DNA from: Flavobacteriales bacterium
GTDB lineage: Bacteria > Bacteroidota > Bacteroidia > Flavobacteriales > UBA7430
Assembly: GCA_024959975.1 (NCBI GenBank)
Contig: JANXFM010000144.1
Span: forward strand, 1-14,288
Reading direction: 5' to 3'
Length of the DNA: 14,288 bases
The translations under genes were made by a program, and so were the position numbers. This document shows, one piece after another, positions 1-7,554 of the stretch. A model generated the notes under the pieces. The model was given only the letters and a program-made list of their open reading frames with translations. It was not told the origin of the DNA and did not search any database. Each line of letters opens with the position of its first letter. Positions within the stretch are counted from its first letter, which is position 1.

Positions 1-440
1 TCTGATAAAATCTCATCAGCTTCCTTACGTGATGCAACCTTAGCATTTTCCACAGCATGTAAACCTGCTAATATTTCCTGATGATGTGGTGCATAATATT
101 TTGGGGCTATATCTACGACAACTAACTTCTCCACTCTTTCAGGGTACTTAGTCGCAAACAACATGGCGGTTTTACCCCCCATAGAGTGTCCTAACAAATA
201 AACTTTATCTAAACCCTGTGCATCGATATACTGCAGCAAATCCGAACACATAAGCTCATAGTTATGCTCAGCAGCATGAAACGATTTGCCGTGATTACGT
301 TGATCTACAATATGGGTTTCAAAAAACTGACCAAATTTCTTTGCCAAACCTTGCCAGTTATCAAGCATACCAAAAAGACCGTGTAAAATTATCAGAGGCT
401 TGCCCTCCCCAAAAACTTTTGAATGAAGAATATTAGCCAT
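1..440 (-). CDS. alpha/beta hydrolase, YbfF-like esterase family (partial, C-terminus off the window)
   Basis: About 146 N-terminal residues are present; the gene runs off the left edge. It begins MANILHSKVFGEGKP and shows the hallmarks of an alpha/beta hydrolase: the oxyanion-hole HG in LIILHGLFG, a DNW segment, the DQRNHGKS motif typical of the YbfF-like esterase group, and the nucleophile elbow GHSMGG, whose Ser should attack the ester. The catalytic Asp and His would lie in the missing part. The natural substrate is unknown; YbfF relatives hydrolyse short acyl esters and acyl-thioesters. No signal peptide is seen, so it is probably cytosolic. Its ATG (438-440) lies inside the end of pdxJ, whose stop is at 433-435, an 8-bp overlap that suggests translational coupling in one transcript. 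Family is confident, exact function is not. Confidence 0.85.
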   Translation of the reverse strand, partial: MANILHSKVFGEGKPLIILHGLFGMLDNWQGLAKKFGQFFETHIVDQRNHGKSFHAAEHNYELMCSDLLQYIDAQGLDKVYLLGHSMGGKTAMLFATKYPERVEKLVVVDIAPKYYAPHHQEILAGLHAVENAKVASRKEADEILS

Positions 441-1149
441 TTAATCGAGCTAAATACATTTGAACTGTGTTTTCTAATCCGTAGTATAAAGCATCCGAAA
501 TTAAAGCATGCCCAATAGAAACTTCCATTAAAGCAGGTACACTTTCGGTAAAATACTTCAGATTATCTAAACTTAAATCGTGACCTGCATTTAAACCCAA
601 GCCTAACTCTTTTGCCAAGATCCCAGCCTCAACAAATGGTTTAACGGCAGCCTTCTTATCACTCGGATACATATCAGCATAAGGCTCGGTATATAATTCC
701 ACTCGATCAGCGCCTACAACTTTAGCCCCTTCAACAAAATTCAATTCAGTGCCCACAAAAATAGAAGTGCGTATGCCTGCGTCCTTAAAATCAGTAATTA
801 CATCAGTTAGTATAGACTTGTTTTTAATCGTATCCCAACCAGCATTTGAAGTTAAAGCTCCCGGAGGGTCGGGAACTAAAGTTACCTGTGCAGGCTTTAC
901 TTCTTTTACTAAGTCAATAAACACCTTGTTAGGATAACCTTCCACATTAAACTCTACAGTCAAAGCAGAACTCAATTCTCTGACATCGTTATAACGAATA
1001 TGTCGCTCATCCGGTCGTGGATGTACCGTAATACCCTTTGCACCAAAAGACTCTATATCTTTTGCTACCTGGAGTAAATTGGGTGTATTGTGCCCTCTCG
1101 CATTTCGCAATGTGGCTACCTTATTGATATTTACACTTAATCGTGTCAT
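433..1149 (-). CDS. pdxJ: pyridoxine 5'-phosphate synthase PdxJ
   Basis: A 238-residue protein of the usual family length. PdxJ condenses 1-deoxy-D-xylulose 5-phosphate with 3-amino-2-oxopropyl phosphate to give pyridoxine 5'-phosphate, the ring-closing step of DXP-dependent vitamin B6 synthesis, as a cytosolic TIM-barrel enzyme. Visible family signatures are the N-terminal LSVNINKVATLRNARG, the HPRPDERHI block (His43, Arg45, His50), Glu70 in FNVEG, TLVPDPPGALTSNAGWD, Glu151, NAGHDLSLDN with His190, and the phosphate-binding SIGHALISDAL near the C-terminus. The segment GHN (residues 19-21) replaces the GGN I would expect. It has a good -7 promoter box at 1169-1176 and leads a two-gene minus-strand operon with the overlapping hydrolase. 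The neighbouring plus-strand CBS gene is divergent. Confidence 0.97.
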   Translation of the reverse strand: MTRLSVNINKVATLRNARGHNTPNLLQVAKDIESFGAKGITVHPRPDERHIRYNDVRELSSALTVEFNVEGYPNKVFIDLVKEVKPAQVTLVPDPPGALTSNAGWDTIKNKSILTDVITDFKDAGIRTSIFVGTELNFVEGAKVVGADRVELYTEPYADMYPSDKKAAVKPFVEAGILAKELGLGLNAGHDLSLDNLKYFTESVPALMEVSIGHALISDALYYGLENTVQMYLARLNG

Positions 1150-1168
1150 AATTATAGATTCAACCCGG

Positions 1169-1176
1169 CAAAGATA
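1169..1176 (-). promoter_or_regulatory. putative pdxJ promoter, Bacteroidota -7 box
   Basis: On the minus strand this reads TATCTTTG, an exact match to the Bacteroidota TAnnTTTG -7 consensus, followed by a C. It lies about 20 bp upstream of the pdxJ ATG. No TTG is seen at the expected -33 position, because the GT-rich repeat begins right there. Confidence 0.6.
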
Positions 1177-1180
1177 GGTA

Positions 1181-1258
1181 TTAGTTGGTGGTTGGTGGTT
1201 GTTAGTTGTTGGTTATTAGTTGTTGTCACCCGGAGCTTGTCGAAGGGTTGGTTGTTGG
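1181..1258. repeat. GT-rich degenerate repeat interrupted by a REP-like element
   Basis: Positions 1181-1225 are built of degenerate TTAGTTGGTGG / TTGGTGG / TTGTTAG / TTGTTGG units with almost no C on the plus strand. They are interrupted by about 22 bases (1226-1247) containing GAGCTTGTCGAAG, flanked by short complementary arms ACCC (1228-1231) and GGGT (1245-1248). The GT-rich pattern then resumes as TTGGTTGTTGG. Its composition differs sharply from the A+T-rich surroundings. The insert resembles short dispersed palindromic elements seen in intergenic regions of Bacteroidota; that comparison is from memory, not a search. The rest of the spacer to 1334 is A-rich and shows nothing else. Confidence 0.65.
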
Positions 1259-1334
1259 ACAAAGCTTAACTCAAAACTTTTTACTAGTTAACTAAGAATA
1301 ACAAAAAGCAGGTGGTAGGAAGACTAAAAAGCAC

Positions 1335-1342
1335 TAAGTTTG
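1335..1342 (+). promoter_or_regulatory. putative promoter of the CBS-nadK operon, -7 box
   Basis: TAAGTTTG matches TAnnTTTG exactly and lies 18 bp upstream of the CBS-gene ATG, which would give a very short leader. There is no TTG at -33. It faces away from the pdxJ box, so the spacer holds two divergent promoters. Confidence 0.55.
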
Positions 1343-1360
1343 TAATTAAACGATATTAAT

Positions 1361-2023
1361 ATGATTGCAGGAGATTTTATACAAAGCGAGATTCCAATGC
1401 TCCATTTGTCGGATCATGTTTCTACAGCACTTAATTTTTTTGACGATTATAAGCTGAATCAGATACCTGTACTTGGACCTGAAGGATTCCTTGGTTTAAT
1501 TGACGAAGAAGTGGTTTTAAACGCTCCGCTCAATTATCATCTTGAAGATCTAAAAAAGCACTTAAGCAAACAGCGAATTACCGATGAACAAAATTTATTT
1601 GACGCTTTAAGTTTTTTTAGAAATGGAAAACTATGCATTCTTCCTGTTGTTGATAAAAACAATAAATATCTAGGCTGCATTCACGAAAGAGATCTCCTTC
1701 AGAAAGTCTGCGAATGGCTAAAAGTAGCAGAACCGGGTGGCATACTCCATATTGAAGTAAGTATGCGAGACTATAGCTTGGCGCAAATAGCACAAATTGT
1801 AGAAGGTAATGGAGCTAAAATATTGAATTCCTTATGTCTTCCACATTCATCTAACTCAAAAATGATTGAGGTTTTAATAAAAATTAATCAAGAAGAATTA
1901 TCGGGAATCATTCAAACTTTTGAGCGTTATGAGTACCAGATCATCGCATCATTTCACAAAAATATTTACAAAAAAGGATTAGATGATCGCTTTGATTCTT
2001 TTATTCGCTATCTGAATGTCTAA
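1361..2023 (+). CDS. CBS-domain protein with a C-terminal ACT-like domain (AcuB-like architecture)
   Basis: A 220-residue soluble protein with no signal peptide or membrane segment. Residues about 5-52 and 68-118 form two CBS motifs, the second seen in FFRNGKLCILPVVDKNNKYLG followed by HERDLL. CBS pairs commonly bind adenine nucleotides (AMP, ATP, SAM, NAD). Residues about 125-198 have the beta-alpha-beta-beta-alpha-beta pattern of an ACT-like regulatory domain: the strand GGILHIEVSM, a helix to about 150, a strand at 153-158, a strand at 168-174, a helix, and the strand YQIIASF. The layout CBS-CBS-ACT is like AcuB-type proteins. It has no visible catalytic motif, so a regulatory role is inferred. 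Its stop and the nadK ATG are separated by only 2 nt, so it is probably co-translated with NAD kinase. The ligand is unknown. Confidence 0.85.
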   Translation: MIAGDFIQSEIPMLHLSDHVSTALNFFDDYKLNQIPVLGPEGFLGLIDEEVVLNAPLNYHLEDLKKHLSKQRITDEQNLFDALSFFRNGKLCILPVVDKNNKYLGCIHERDLLQKVCEWLKVAEPGGILHIEVSMRDYSLAQIAQIVEGNGAKILNSLCLPHSSNSKMIEVLIKINQEELSGIIQTFERYEYQIIASFHKNIYKKGLDDRFDSFIRYLNV

Positions 2024-2025
2024 AG

Positions 2026-2904
2026 ATGAAAGTAGCAGTTTACGGAAAACAATTTCAACAAGAAGTCGCTCCATTTGTTCACGAACTCTTTATTGAACTC
2101 GAAAAAGCTAATATGGAAGTGTTGGTTTACGAACCATTTTACAACTTCCTTTCTAAGCAAATTAATCTTAATCTTTTTTTGGGAACATACAATTCCTATA
2201 ATGAATTAAAAGAGGGTATTGACTTATTTATCAGTGTAGGAGGCGATGGTACCATCTTAGATGCAGTCACACTTATCAGAGATACCGAAATCCCAATTAT
2301 TGGAGTAAATACAGGTCGCTTAGGATTCTTAGCAGATGTTGCTAAAGATCAAATTCCTAAAACGATAAAACAATTAATTAATAATCATTTTAGTATAGAC
2401 CAACGTACTTTAATCAAACTTGAAACAGAGCAACCAATTTTTGGTGACTTAAACTTTGCACTTAATGAGGTTGCCATCTCCAGAAAAGATACCACCTCAA
2501 TGATTACCATAACAACCTATATCAACGACCAATATCTAAATTCTTATTGGGCTGATGGGCTTATCATTGCCACTCCTACAGGCTCTACAGGCTACTCACT
2601 AAGTTGTGGCGGGCCTATTGTTATGCCGGGTTCCGATAACTTTATCATCACGCCTATAGCTCCACACAATTTAAATGTACGCCCTCTCGTTATTAGTGAT
2701 AAATATGAAATCAAAGTAAAGGTTGAGGGTAGAGCAAATCAGTTTTTAGTGGCACTTGATTCCAGAATCCAAACTATTGATGCGGGCGTCGAATTAATCA
2801 TCAAAAAAGAAGGGTTTAAAATTAATATGGTAGAGACTGATACTCAGGACTTTTCTAGCACACTACGCAACAAGCTCCTTTGGGGCTTAGACAAACGTAA
2901 TTAA
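2026..2904 (+). CDS. nadK: NAD kinase
   Basis: A 292-residue cytosolic enzyme that phosphorylates NAD+ at the 2'-OH of the adenosine ribose to make NADP+, using ATP or polyphosphate. The family motifs are all present: GGDGT at 72-76 with Asp74 as the likely catalytic base, GVNTGRLGFLAD (93-104), LNE (146-148) of the NAD-binding site, the ADGLIIATPTGSTGYSLS block (176-193), GGPI (195-198) and APH (212-214). The length is typical for bacterial NadK. No Shine-Dalgarno sequence is visible and the start sits 2 nt after the CBS-ACT gene, implying re-initiation or coupling. The next gene follows after 55 bp that contain a separate promoter, so nadK may end a short transcript or be read into the envelope genes. 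Confidence 0.98.
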   Translation: MKVAVYGKQFQQEVAPFVHELFIELEKANMEVLVYEPFYNFLSKQINLNLFLGTYNSYNELKEGIDLFISVGGDGTILDAVTLIRDTEIPIIGVNTGRLGFLADVAKDQIPKTIKQLINNHFSIDQRTLIKLETEQPIFGDLNFALNEVAISRKDTTSMITITTYINDQYLNSYWADGLIIATPTGSTGYSLSCGGPIVMPGSDNFIITPIAPHNLNVRPLVISDKYEIKVKVEGRANQFLVALDSRIQTIDAGVELIIKKEGFKINMVETDTQDFSSTLRNKLLWGLDKRN

Positions 2905-2928
2905 GCCTCATAAACACAAGGAAATCAC

Positions 2929-2936
2929 TATATTTG
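2929..2936 (+). promoter_or_regulatory. putative internal promoter for the envelope gene cluster, -7 box
   Basis: TATATTTG followed by C is an exact TAnnTTTG match in the 55-bp gap between nadK and the DUF6089 gene, 23 bp before the ATG. No clear TTG is present at -33. It would let the envelope genes be transcribed independently of CBS-nadK. Confidence 0.6.
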
Positions 2937-2946
2937 CAGCCTTTGT

Positions 2947-2954
2947 AAGAGGAG
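2947..2954 (+). promoter_or_regulatory. strong Shine-Dalgarno sequence of the DUF6089 gene
   Basis: AAGAGGAG ends 5 nt before the ATG at 2960. It is the only near-perfect anti-16S match seen at a start codon in this window; the other genes have A-rich, SD-less leaders, as is usual in Bacteroidota. It confirms the chosen start. Confidence 0.65.
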
Positions 2955-2959
2955 AAATC

Positions 2960-3772
2960 ATGACTAAAAAAATCCTTATCACACTTTTACTCTTTATTTC
3001 AGGAGTATCACTGGCTCAAAAAAACGAGTTTGGGGTGTTTTTAGGTGGTTCGGGTTACCATGGCGATATTGGTCACGACCAAATCGGTGGAGTTCTTCTC
3101 CATCAATCACCCGCCATAGGATTTATACATAAAATTAATTTTCACGACTATCTCAGCTTCCGATCAAGTCTTCAAGTCGGTACAATAAAAGCGGACGATG
3201 CCCTGTCTAAACATCCAAACACACAAGCGCGTAATCTGAGTTTCCGATCGCGAATTATCGATATAAACATGGGCTTCGAATTTAACTTTCACAGGTTTAT
3301 GATCCGAAAAAGAAAAACCATTTACAGCCCTTATGTTTTTGCAGGACTTTCTTTTTTAGCTTTTAATCCACAAGCACAAAACAACAATGGTCAGTGGGTA
3401 GACCTCCGGGATCTGGGAACTGAAGGACAAGGAACACCTGCATCAAATATCGATAAATACAGTCTTAGCAATTGGGCTATTCCATTCGGTTTGGGCTACA
3501 AAGCTAATCTTGGAAAAAAACTTGCCCTGAGTATTGAATGGATCTGGCGCGCTACACAAACGGACTATTTAGACGATGTAAGTGGATATTATGTAGATGA
3601 AAACTACCTGTCGGAAGAAGCTACAGAAATGGCTAATCCGGGTGTCGATGTGGTAGCAGGTAAAACAAGAGGAAACCCAAACAATAACGATTGGTATAAT
3701 TTTACCGGATTTACAATAAGTTATAAAATTAAAGATAAACCAAAGAAATGCCCTAAGGCATTACTACCTTAA
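2960..3772 (+). CDS. DUF6089-family outer-membrane beta-barrel protein
   Basis: A 270-residue protein with a clear signal peptide (MTKKILITLLLFISGVSLA, cleavage after Ala19). The mature N-terminus, QKNEFGVFLGGSGYHGDIG, looks like a first barrel strand. Alternating hydrophobic and polar segments rich in Gly, Tyr and Phe follow, for example around residues 118-130 and 170-197, and the protein ends with a strand TGFTISYKI and a basic tail with one Cys. The pattern fits an 8-to-10-strand outer-membrane barrel of the DUF6089 type, a family without an assigned function. It lies directly before uppS (stop and start abut) and bamA, so a role in envelope assembly or as a conserved Bam client is a reasonable inference. 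A generic porin-like or OmpA-like barrel remains possible. Confidence 0.8.
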   Translation: MTKKILITLLLFISGVSLAQKNEFGVFLGGSGYHGDIGHDQIGGVLLHQSPAIGFIHKINFHDYLSFRSSLQVGTIKADDALSKHPNTQARNLSFRSRIIDINMGFEFNFHRFMIRKRKTIYSPYVFAGLSFLAFNPQAQNNNGQWVDLRDLGTEGQGTPASNIDKYSLSNWAIPFGLGYKANLGKKLALSIEWIWRATQTDYLDDVSGYYVDENYLSEEATEMANPGVDVVAGKTRGNPNNNDWYNFTGFTISYKIKDKPKKCPKALLP

Positions 3773-4519
3773 ATGAATAATATGTTAAAAAATATTAATA
3801 AAGATAATATTCCGGAACACGTAGCCGTTATTATGGACGGAAACGGACGATGGGCAAAAAAAAACGGACTTCTTAGAACAATTGGCCACAAAAATGGCGT
3901 AAAATCTGTCCGAGAAGTTGTTGAAGCATCTGTAGAACTTGGCATTTCTGTACTTACACTATTTGCCTTTTCTACAGAAAATTGGAATCGCCCTAAAGCT
4001 GAAGTGAGTGCACTTATGGAATTGTTGGTATCTGCTTTAAATAAGGAACTTCCAACATTTCAAAAAAATAACATTCAACTTCAAACCATTGGAGAAACAA
4101 ATGCTTTACCAAAAGGTTGCCGTGAAAAATTGACTGAGATTATAAATGAAACTTCCGGAAATACCGGGCTTAAGCTGGTTCTTGCACTAAGTTATAGTTC
4201 AAAACTAGAAATTATAAATTCGATAAAAAGTATCGCACAAAAAATTTCAGACAAAACGATAAAGCCTGAAGACATTAATGAATCTTTATTCGCTAATGAA
4301 CTTTACACTTCAGATTATCCAAATCCCGATTTACTAATCAGAACAAGTGGTGAATATAGGATCAGCAACTTTTTATTGTGGCAAATAGCCTATGCAGAGT
4401 TGTATTTTAGCCCTAAATTGTGGCCTGATTTTACGAAAGCTGATTTTTTAGAAGCTATCGTTGAATATCAGAACAGAGAACGAAGATTTGGTAAGACTAC
4501 CGAACAGATAAAAAATTAA
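3773..4519 (+). CDS. uppS: isoprenyl transferase (undecaprenyl diphosphate synthase)
   Basis: A 248-residue cis-prenyltransferase that adds isopentenyl units to farnesyl diphosphate to make the C55 lipid carrier for peptidoglycan and surface glycans. Conserved sites are MDGNGRWA (21-28, with Asp22 the metal-binding residue), His39, FSTENWNRP (66-74), Arg190 in LIRTSGEYRISNFLLWQ with Arg196 and Ser198, Glu209 in AYAELYF, WPDF, and the C-terminal RERRFG. The usual NYGGR segment reads SYSSK (140-144), a relaxed version that I recall from other Bacteroidota. The ATG at 3773 directly follows the previous stop; a second in-frame ATG at 3782 is an equally plausible start (245 residues). bamA begins 1 nt after its stop, so the genes are clearly one operon. 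Confidence 0.97.
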   Translation: MNNMLKNINKDNIPEHVAVIMDGNGRWAKKNGLLRTIGHKNGVKSVREVVEASVELGISVLTLFAFSTENWNRPKAEVSALMELLVSALNKELPTFQKNNIQLQTIGETNALPKGCREKLTEIINETSGNTGLKLVLALSYSSKLEIINSIKSIAQKISDKTIKPEDINESLFANELYTSDYPNPDLLIRTSGEYRISNFLLWQIAYAELYFSPKLWPDFTKADFLEAIVEYQNRERRFGKTTEQIKN

Positions 4520-4520
4520 A

Positions 4521-7007
4521 ATGAAAAAAACACGCTTTATAAATTGTTTACTCCTCTTAATTTCGAGCTCTTTATGTGCTCAAATCAATATAGGAAACAA
4601 TCTGAATAACATATCTTACGAAAGACCGGTAGAATATGAGATCGGTCAAATTACTGTAGAGGGAATACAAAATCTGGATAAAAATGCCATCATTACCTTA
4701 TCGGGATTAAACGTAGGAAACAAAATTATGGTACCCGGCGAAGACCTTTCAAAAGCCGTAACAAAATTATGGGCCCAAAATTTATTTGCCGATATCCACA
4801 TCGATGTTAGCAAGGTAATGGGAAACAAAATTTTCCTGGAAATTCATCTTGAAGAACTTCCCAAACTTTCAAAGTTTGGCTTTAATGGAGTCTCAAAATC
4901 TGAAGTAGACAACCTCAGAGATAAAATTGAATTGGCACGAGGTAAAATTGTTACCGAAAACTTAATCAACAACACCAAACACATCGTTCATGAATATTTT
5001 AATGATAAAGGTTTTTTAAACACGAACATTGAAATTAACCAAATTGTTGACACCAATAGTGTGTCAGGTATTATCTTAAATATCAATGTTAATAAAGGCG
5101 AAAAAGTTAAGATCAATCAAATTAACATCTTTGGTGCCAAACAATTTTCTGAAAAAAAATTAAAACGTCAACTTAAAGAAACAAAGGAGAAAAAATTCTA
5201 CCGAATTTTTAAAGCCTCTAAATTTTTAGATGAAGCTTTTGATGCCGATGTGGAACAAATTATCAGTCTTTACAATGAAAAGGGCTATAGAGATGCTCGC
5301 ATCGTCAAAGAAGAGATCTTAAGTGTTTCTGAAAATTTAATAGACATCAATCTCATCATTGAAGAAGGTATTCAATACCATTTCAGAAATATTGATTGGT
5401 TGGGTAATACAAAATACAATTCAAAATATTTGGACCAATTGCTGGGAATTAAAGCCGGTGACGTTTATGATGAAAAGATGATGAATGAACGCCTGCAAAT
5501 GAGTATGTCTGGGACAGACATTAGCTCCTTGTACATGGACGATGGTTATCTTTTCTTTAATATTGACCCAGTAGAAATATTGGTAGAAGAAGATTCTATT
5601 GACTTTGAAATTAGAATTTACGAGGGCAAGCAGGCCACCATCAATAAGGTTTCTGTTGTTGGTAATACCAAGACCAACGAACACGTAATTATGCGCGAAA
5701 TAAGAACGAAGCCGGGAGCGCTTTTCCGTCGTTCAGATATCATTCGTTCGCAGGAGGAACTAAATCGACTAAATTATTTTAACCCTCAAACACTTGGTGT
5801 TACGCCAAAGCCAGATCCTCAAACCGGGAATGTGGATATTGAATACAGTGTAGAAGAAAAACCATCTGACCAGATTGAACTGCAAGGGGGATGGGGTGCC
5901 GGACGTGTTATGGGAACTCTTGGATTAACATTTAACAACTTTTCTGTAAAAAACATATTTAATAAAAGTACCTGGAGCCCTTTACCTTCCGGAGACGGAC
6001 AGCGAATATCACTTAGAGCCAGCTCCAATGGTTCTTACTACCAAAGCTACTCTTTCTCTTTTACAGAGCCTTGGCTGGGAGGAAATAAACCAAATTCTTT
6101 AACCTTTTCTGCGAATCACTCCATACAAGACTATAGTACAAATGTAGTTGATAACAAAATGGATATTACAGGAATTAATTTGGGGCTAGGAAAAAGGTTA
6201 CGTTGGCCGGATGACTACTTCTCAGCGAGTCAGTCCATCAGCTTCCAACAATATCATTTAGAAAATTTTAGTCGTTCAATTGCTGGTTTTAACAATGGGA
6301 TATTTAAAAACATCAACTACAGAACCGTTCTTTCCAGAAGCTCAATATTCGACCCTATATTCCCAAAAACAGGTTCTAAATTTACCTTTACAGGACAATT
6401 TACACCACCTTACTCTCTGTTAAATAACAAAGATTATTCGACCATGTCACCAGGCGAAAAACATGAGTGGCTGGAATACTTTAAAATTAAATTTAATGGA
6501 ACCTGGTACGCCAATCCTTTTGCTGATCTGGTCATTAAAGCTCATAGTGAATTTGGCTTTTTAAGTACCTATAATTCTGAAGTTGGTATTCCTCCATTTG
6601 AACGCTTTGATGTGGGTGGTAGTGGTCTTACAACAGGATACAGTTTAAATGCGAAGGAAATGGTTGCTTTAAGAGGTTATACTGACCACTCTATTTCAAA
6701 TCACCTTGATGCAGAAGGTGGTGCCAGCATTTACGCCAAATACACCCTTGAGCTACGTTACCCACTATCGCTAAACCCAAGCTCTACCATATACGCTACG
6801 GCATTTGCAGAAGCAGGAAATGCTTGGGGGTCCTTCAGAAACTTCAATCCTCTTGAGGTAAAAAGATCTATGGGTATGGGTATTCGTATATTTATGCCTA
6901 TGTTTGGTTTGCTAGGCTTTGATTTTGGATATGGTTACGACCCCCTACCGGGTTCACTTGAAAAGAGTGGCTGGCAAACACATTTTACCATTGGTCAACA
7001 ATTTTAA
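4521..7007 (+). CDS. bamA: outer-membrane protein assembly factor BamA
   Basis: An 828-residue Omp85-family protein that folds and inserts beta-barrel proteins into the outer membrane. A signal peptide (about 1-20, ending LCA) is followed by five periplasmic POTRA domains at roughly 42-112, 115-194, 196-286, 288-371 and 373-449, each with the characteristic IxVxGNT-like first strand (for example VSVVGNTKTNE at 377). The 16-strand barrel occupies about 450-828. The L6-loop motif appears as LRGY (717-720) with the conserved Arg718, and the chain ends in a terminal Phe, the usual beta signal. The length agrees with Bacteroidota BamA. It is flanked by uppS 1 nt upstream and by two Skp/OmpH chaperone genes 18 nt downstream, the expected partners for escorting and inserting barrels. 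Confidence 0.97.
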   Translation: MKKTRFINCLLLLISSSLCAQINIGNNLNNISYERPVEYEIGQITVEGIQNLDKNAIITLSGLNVGNKIMVPGEDLSKAVTKLWAQNLFADIHIDVSKVMGNKIFLEIHLEELPKLSKFGFNGVSKSEVDNLRDKIELARGKIVTENLINNTKHIVHEYFNDKGFLNTNIEINQIVDTNSVSGIILNINVNKGEKVKINQINIFGAKQFSEKKLKRQLKETKEKKFYRIFKASKFLDEAFDADVEQIISLYNEKGYRDARIVKEEILSVSENLIDINLIIEEGIQYHFRNIDWLGNTKYNSKYLDQLLGIKAGDVYDEKMMNERLQMSMSGTDISSLYMDDGYLFFNIDPVEILVEEDSIDFEIRIYEGKQATINKVSVVGNTKTNEHVIMREIRTKPGALFRRSDIIRSQEELNRLNYFNPQTLGVTPKPDPQTGNVDIEYSVEEKPSDQIELQGGWGAGRVMGTLGLTFNNFSVKNIFNKSTWSPLPSGDGQRISLRASSNGSYYQSYSFSFTEPWLGGNKPNSLTFSANHSIQDYSTNVVDNKMDITGINLGLGKRLRWPDDYFSASQSISFQQYHLENFSRSIAGFNNGIFKNINYRTVLSRSSIFDPIFPKTGSKFTFTGQFTPPYSLLNNKDYSTMSPGEKHEWLEYFKIKFNGTWYANPFADLVIKAHSEFGFLSTYNSEVGIPPFERFDVGGSGLTTGYSLNAKEMVALRGYTDHSISNHLDAEGGASIYAKYTLELRYPLSLNPSSTIYATAFAEAGNAWGSFRNFNPLEVKRSMGMGIRIFMPMFGLLGFDFGYGYDPLPGSLEKSGWQTHFTIGQQF

Positions 7008-7025
7008 TTTATATAAATTCGCTCT

Positions 7026-7538
7026 ATGAAAAGGATTCTATTAATAATAAGTATTTTCATTTTTACGGGAAGTAGCCAGGCTCAAAAATTTGCCTATGTG
7101 GACTCGCAATTCATCTTAGAACACATTCTGGAATACAAACAGGCTAAAGAAGAAATAGACAATCTTTCTTACCAATGGCAGGAAGATATTGAGGATGCTT
7201 ATCAAAGCATTGATAAACTTTACCGCGCCTATCAAACAGATAAAGTCTTGCTTACCGACAAAATGCGTCAAGATCGCGAAGACGAGATCATTCAAAAAGA
7301 AAAAGAAGTTAAAGAACTTCAACAACAAAGATTTGGTACGGACGGTGATCTGTACAAAAAACAAGAAGAACTTATCAGGCCTATTCAAAACCTGATTTAT
7401 AACGCCGTTCAAGAATATGCTAAAGAAGGTCGGTATGGTGTCATTTTCGACAAGTCCGGAGATTTATTGATGCTTTATGCCGATGAAAACCTTGATAAAA
7501 GTGAAAAAATTCTTGATCGACTAGGATATAACTACTAA
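7026..7538 (+). CDS. OmpH/Skp-family periplasmic chaperone (first copy)
   Basis: A 170-residue exported protein with a signal peptide (MKRILLIISIFIFTGSSQA, then QKFAYVDSQFIL). The mature form starts with the short strand typical of Skp/OmpH, then two long charged helices (about 35-130, rich in Lys, Glu and Gln) that would form a coiled-coil tentacle, then a return to the body domain with IQNLIYNAVQEYAKEG and the strand YGVIFDKSGDLLML. Skp trimers hold unfolded outer-membrane proteins in the periplasm and hand them to BamA. It lies 18 nt after bamA and 16 nt before a second family member. The two proteins have different sequences, so this is an old duplication and possibly a specialised pair. 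The C-terminal DRLGYNY tail is distinctive. Confidence 0.92.
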   Translation: MKRILLIISIFIFTGSSQAQKFAYVDSQFILEHILEYKQAKEEIDNLSYQWQEDIEDAYQSIDKLYRAYQTDKVLLTDKMRQDREDEIIQKEKEVKELQQQRFGTDGDLYKKQEELIRPIQNLIYNAVQEYAKEGRYGVIFDKSGDLLMLYADENLDKSEKILDRLGYNY

Positions 7539-7554
7539 TCACAACAACAACAAA

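Noticed and set aside
749..937. Open frame opposite pdxJ
   Set aside because: It lies fully inside the well-supported pdxJ gene on the other strand, and its translation shows no family features.
4521..4583. Lipoprotein signal at the BamA N-terminus (SSLCAQ)
   Set aside because: Leu directly precedes the Cys, so it does not fit a lipobox; the Cys belongs to a normal signal peptidase I site ending LCA.
7011..7021. TAAATTCG between bamA and the first ompH gene as an internal promoter
   Set aside because: Mismatch to the consensus in an 18-bp intra-operon gap; chance is likely.
7116..7412. Open frames antisense to or overlapping the ompH genes, Phe- or Lys-rich
   Set aside because: Composition is the mirror of the Lys/Glu-rich coiled-coil codons of ompH; no start signals or recognisable motifs.
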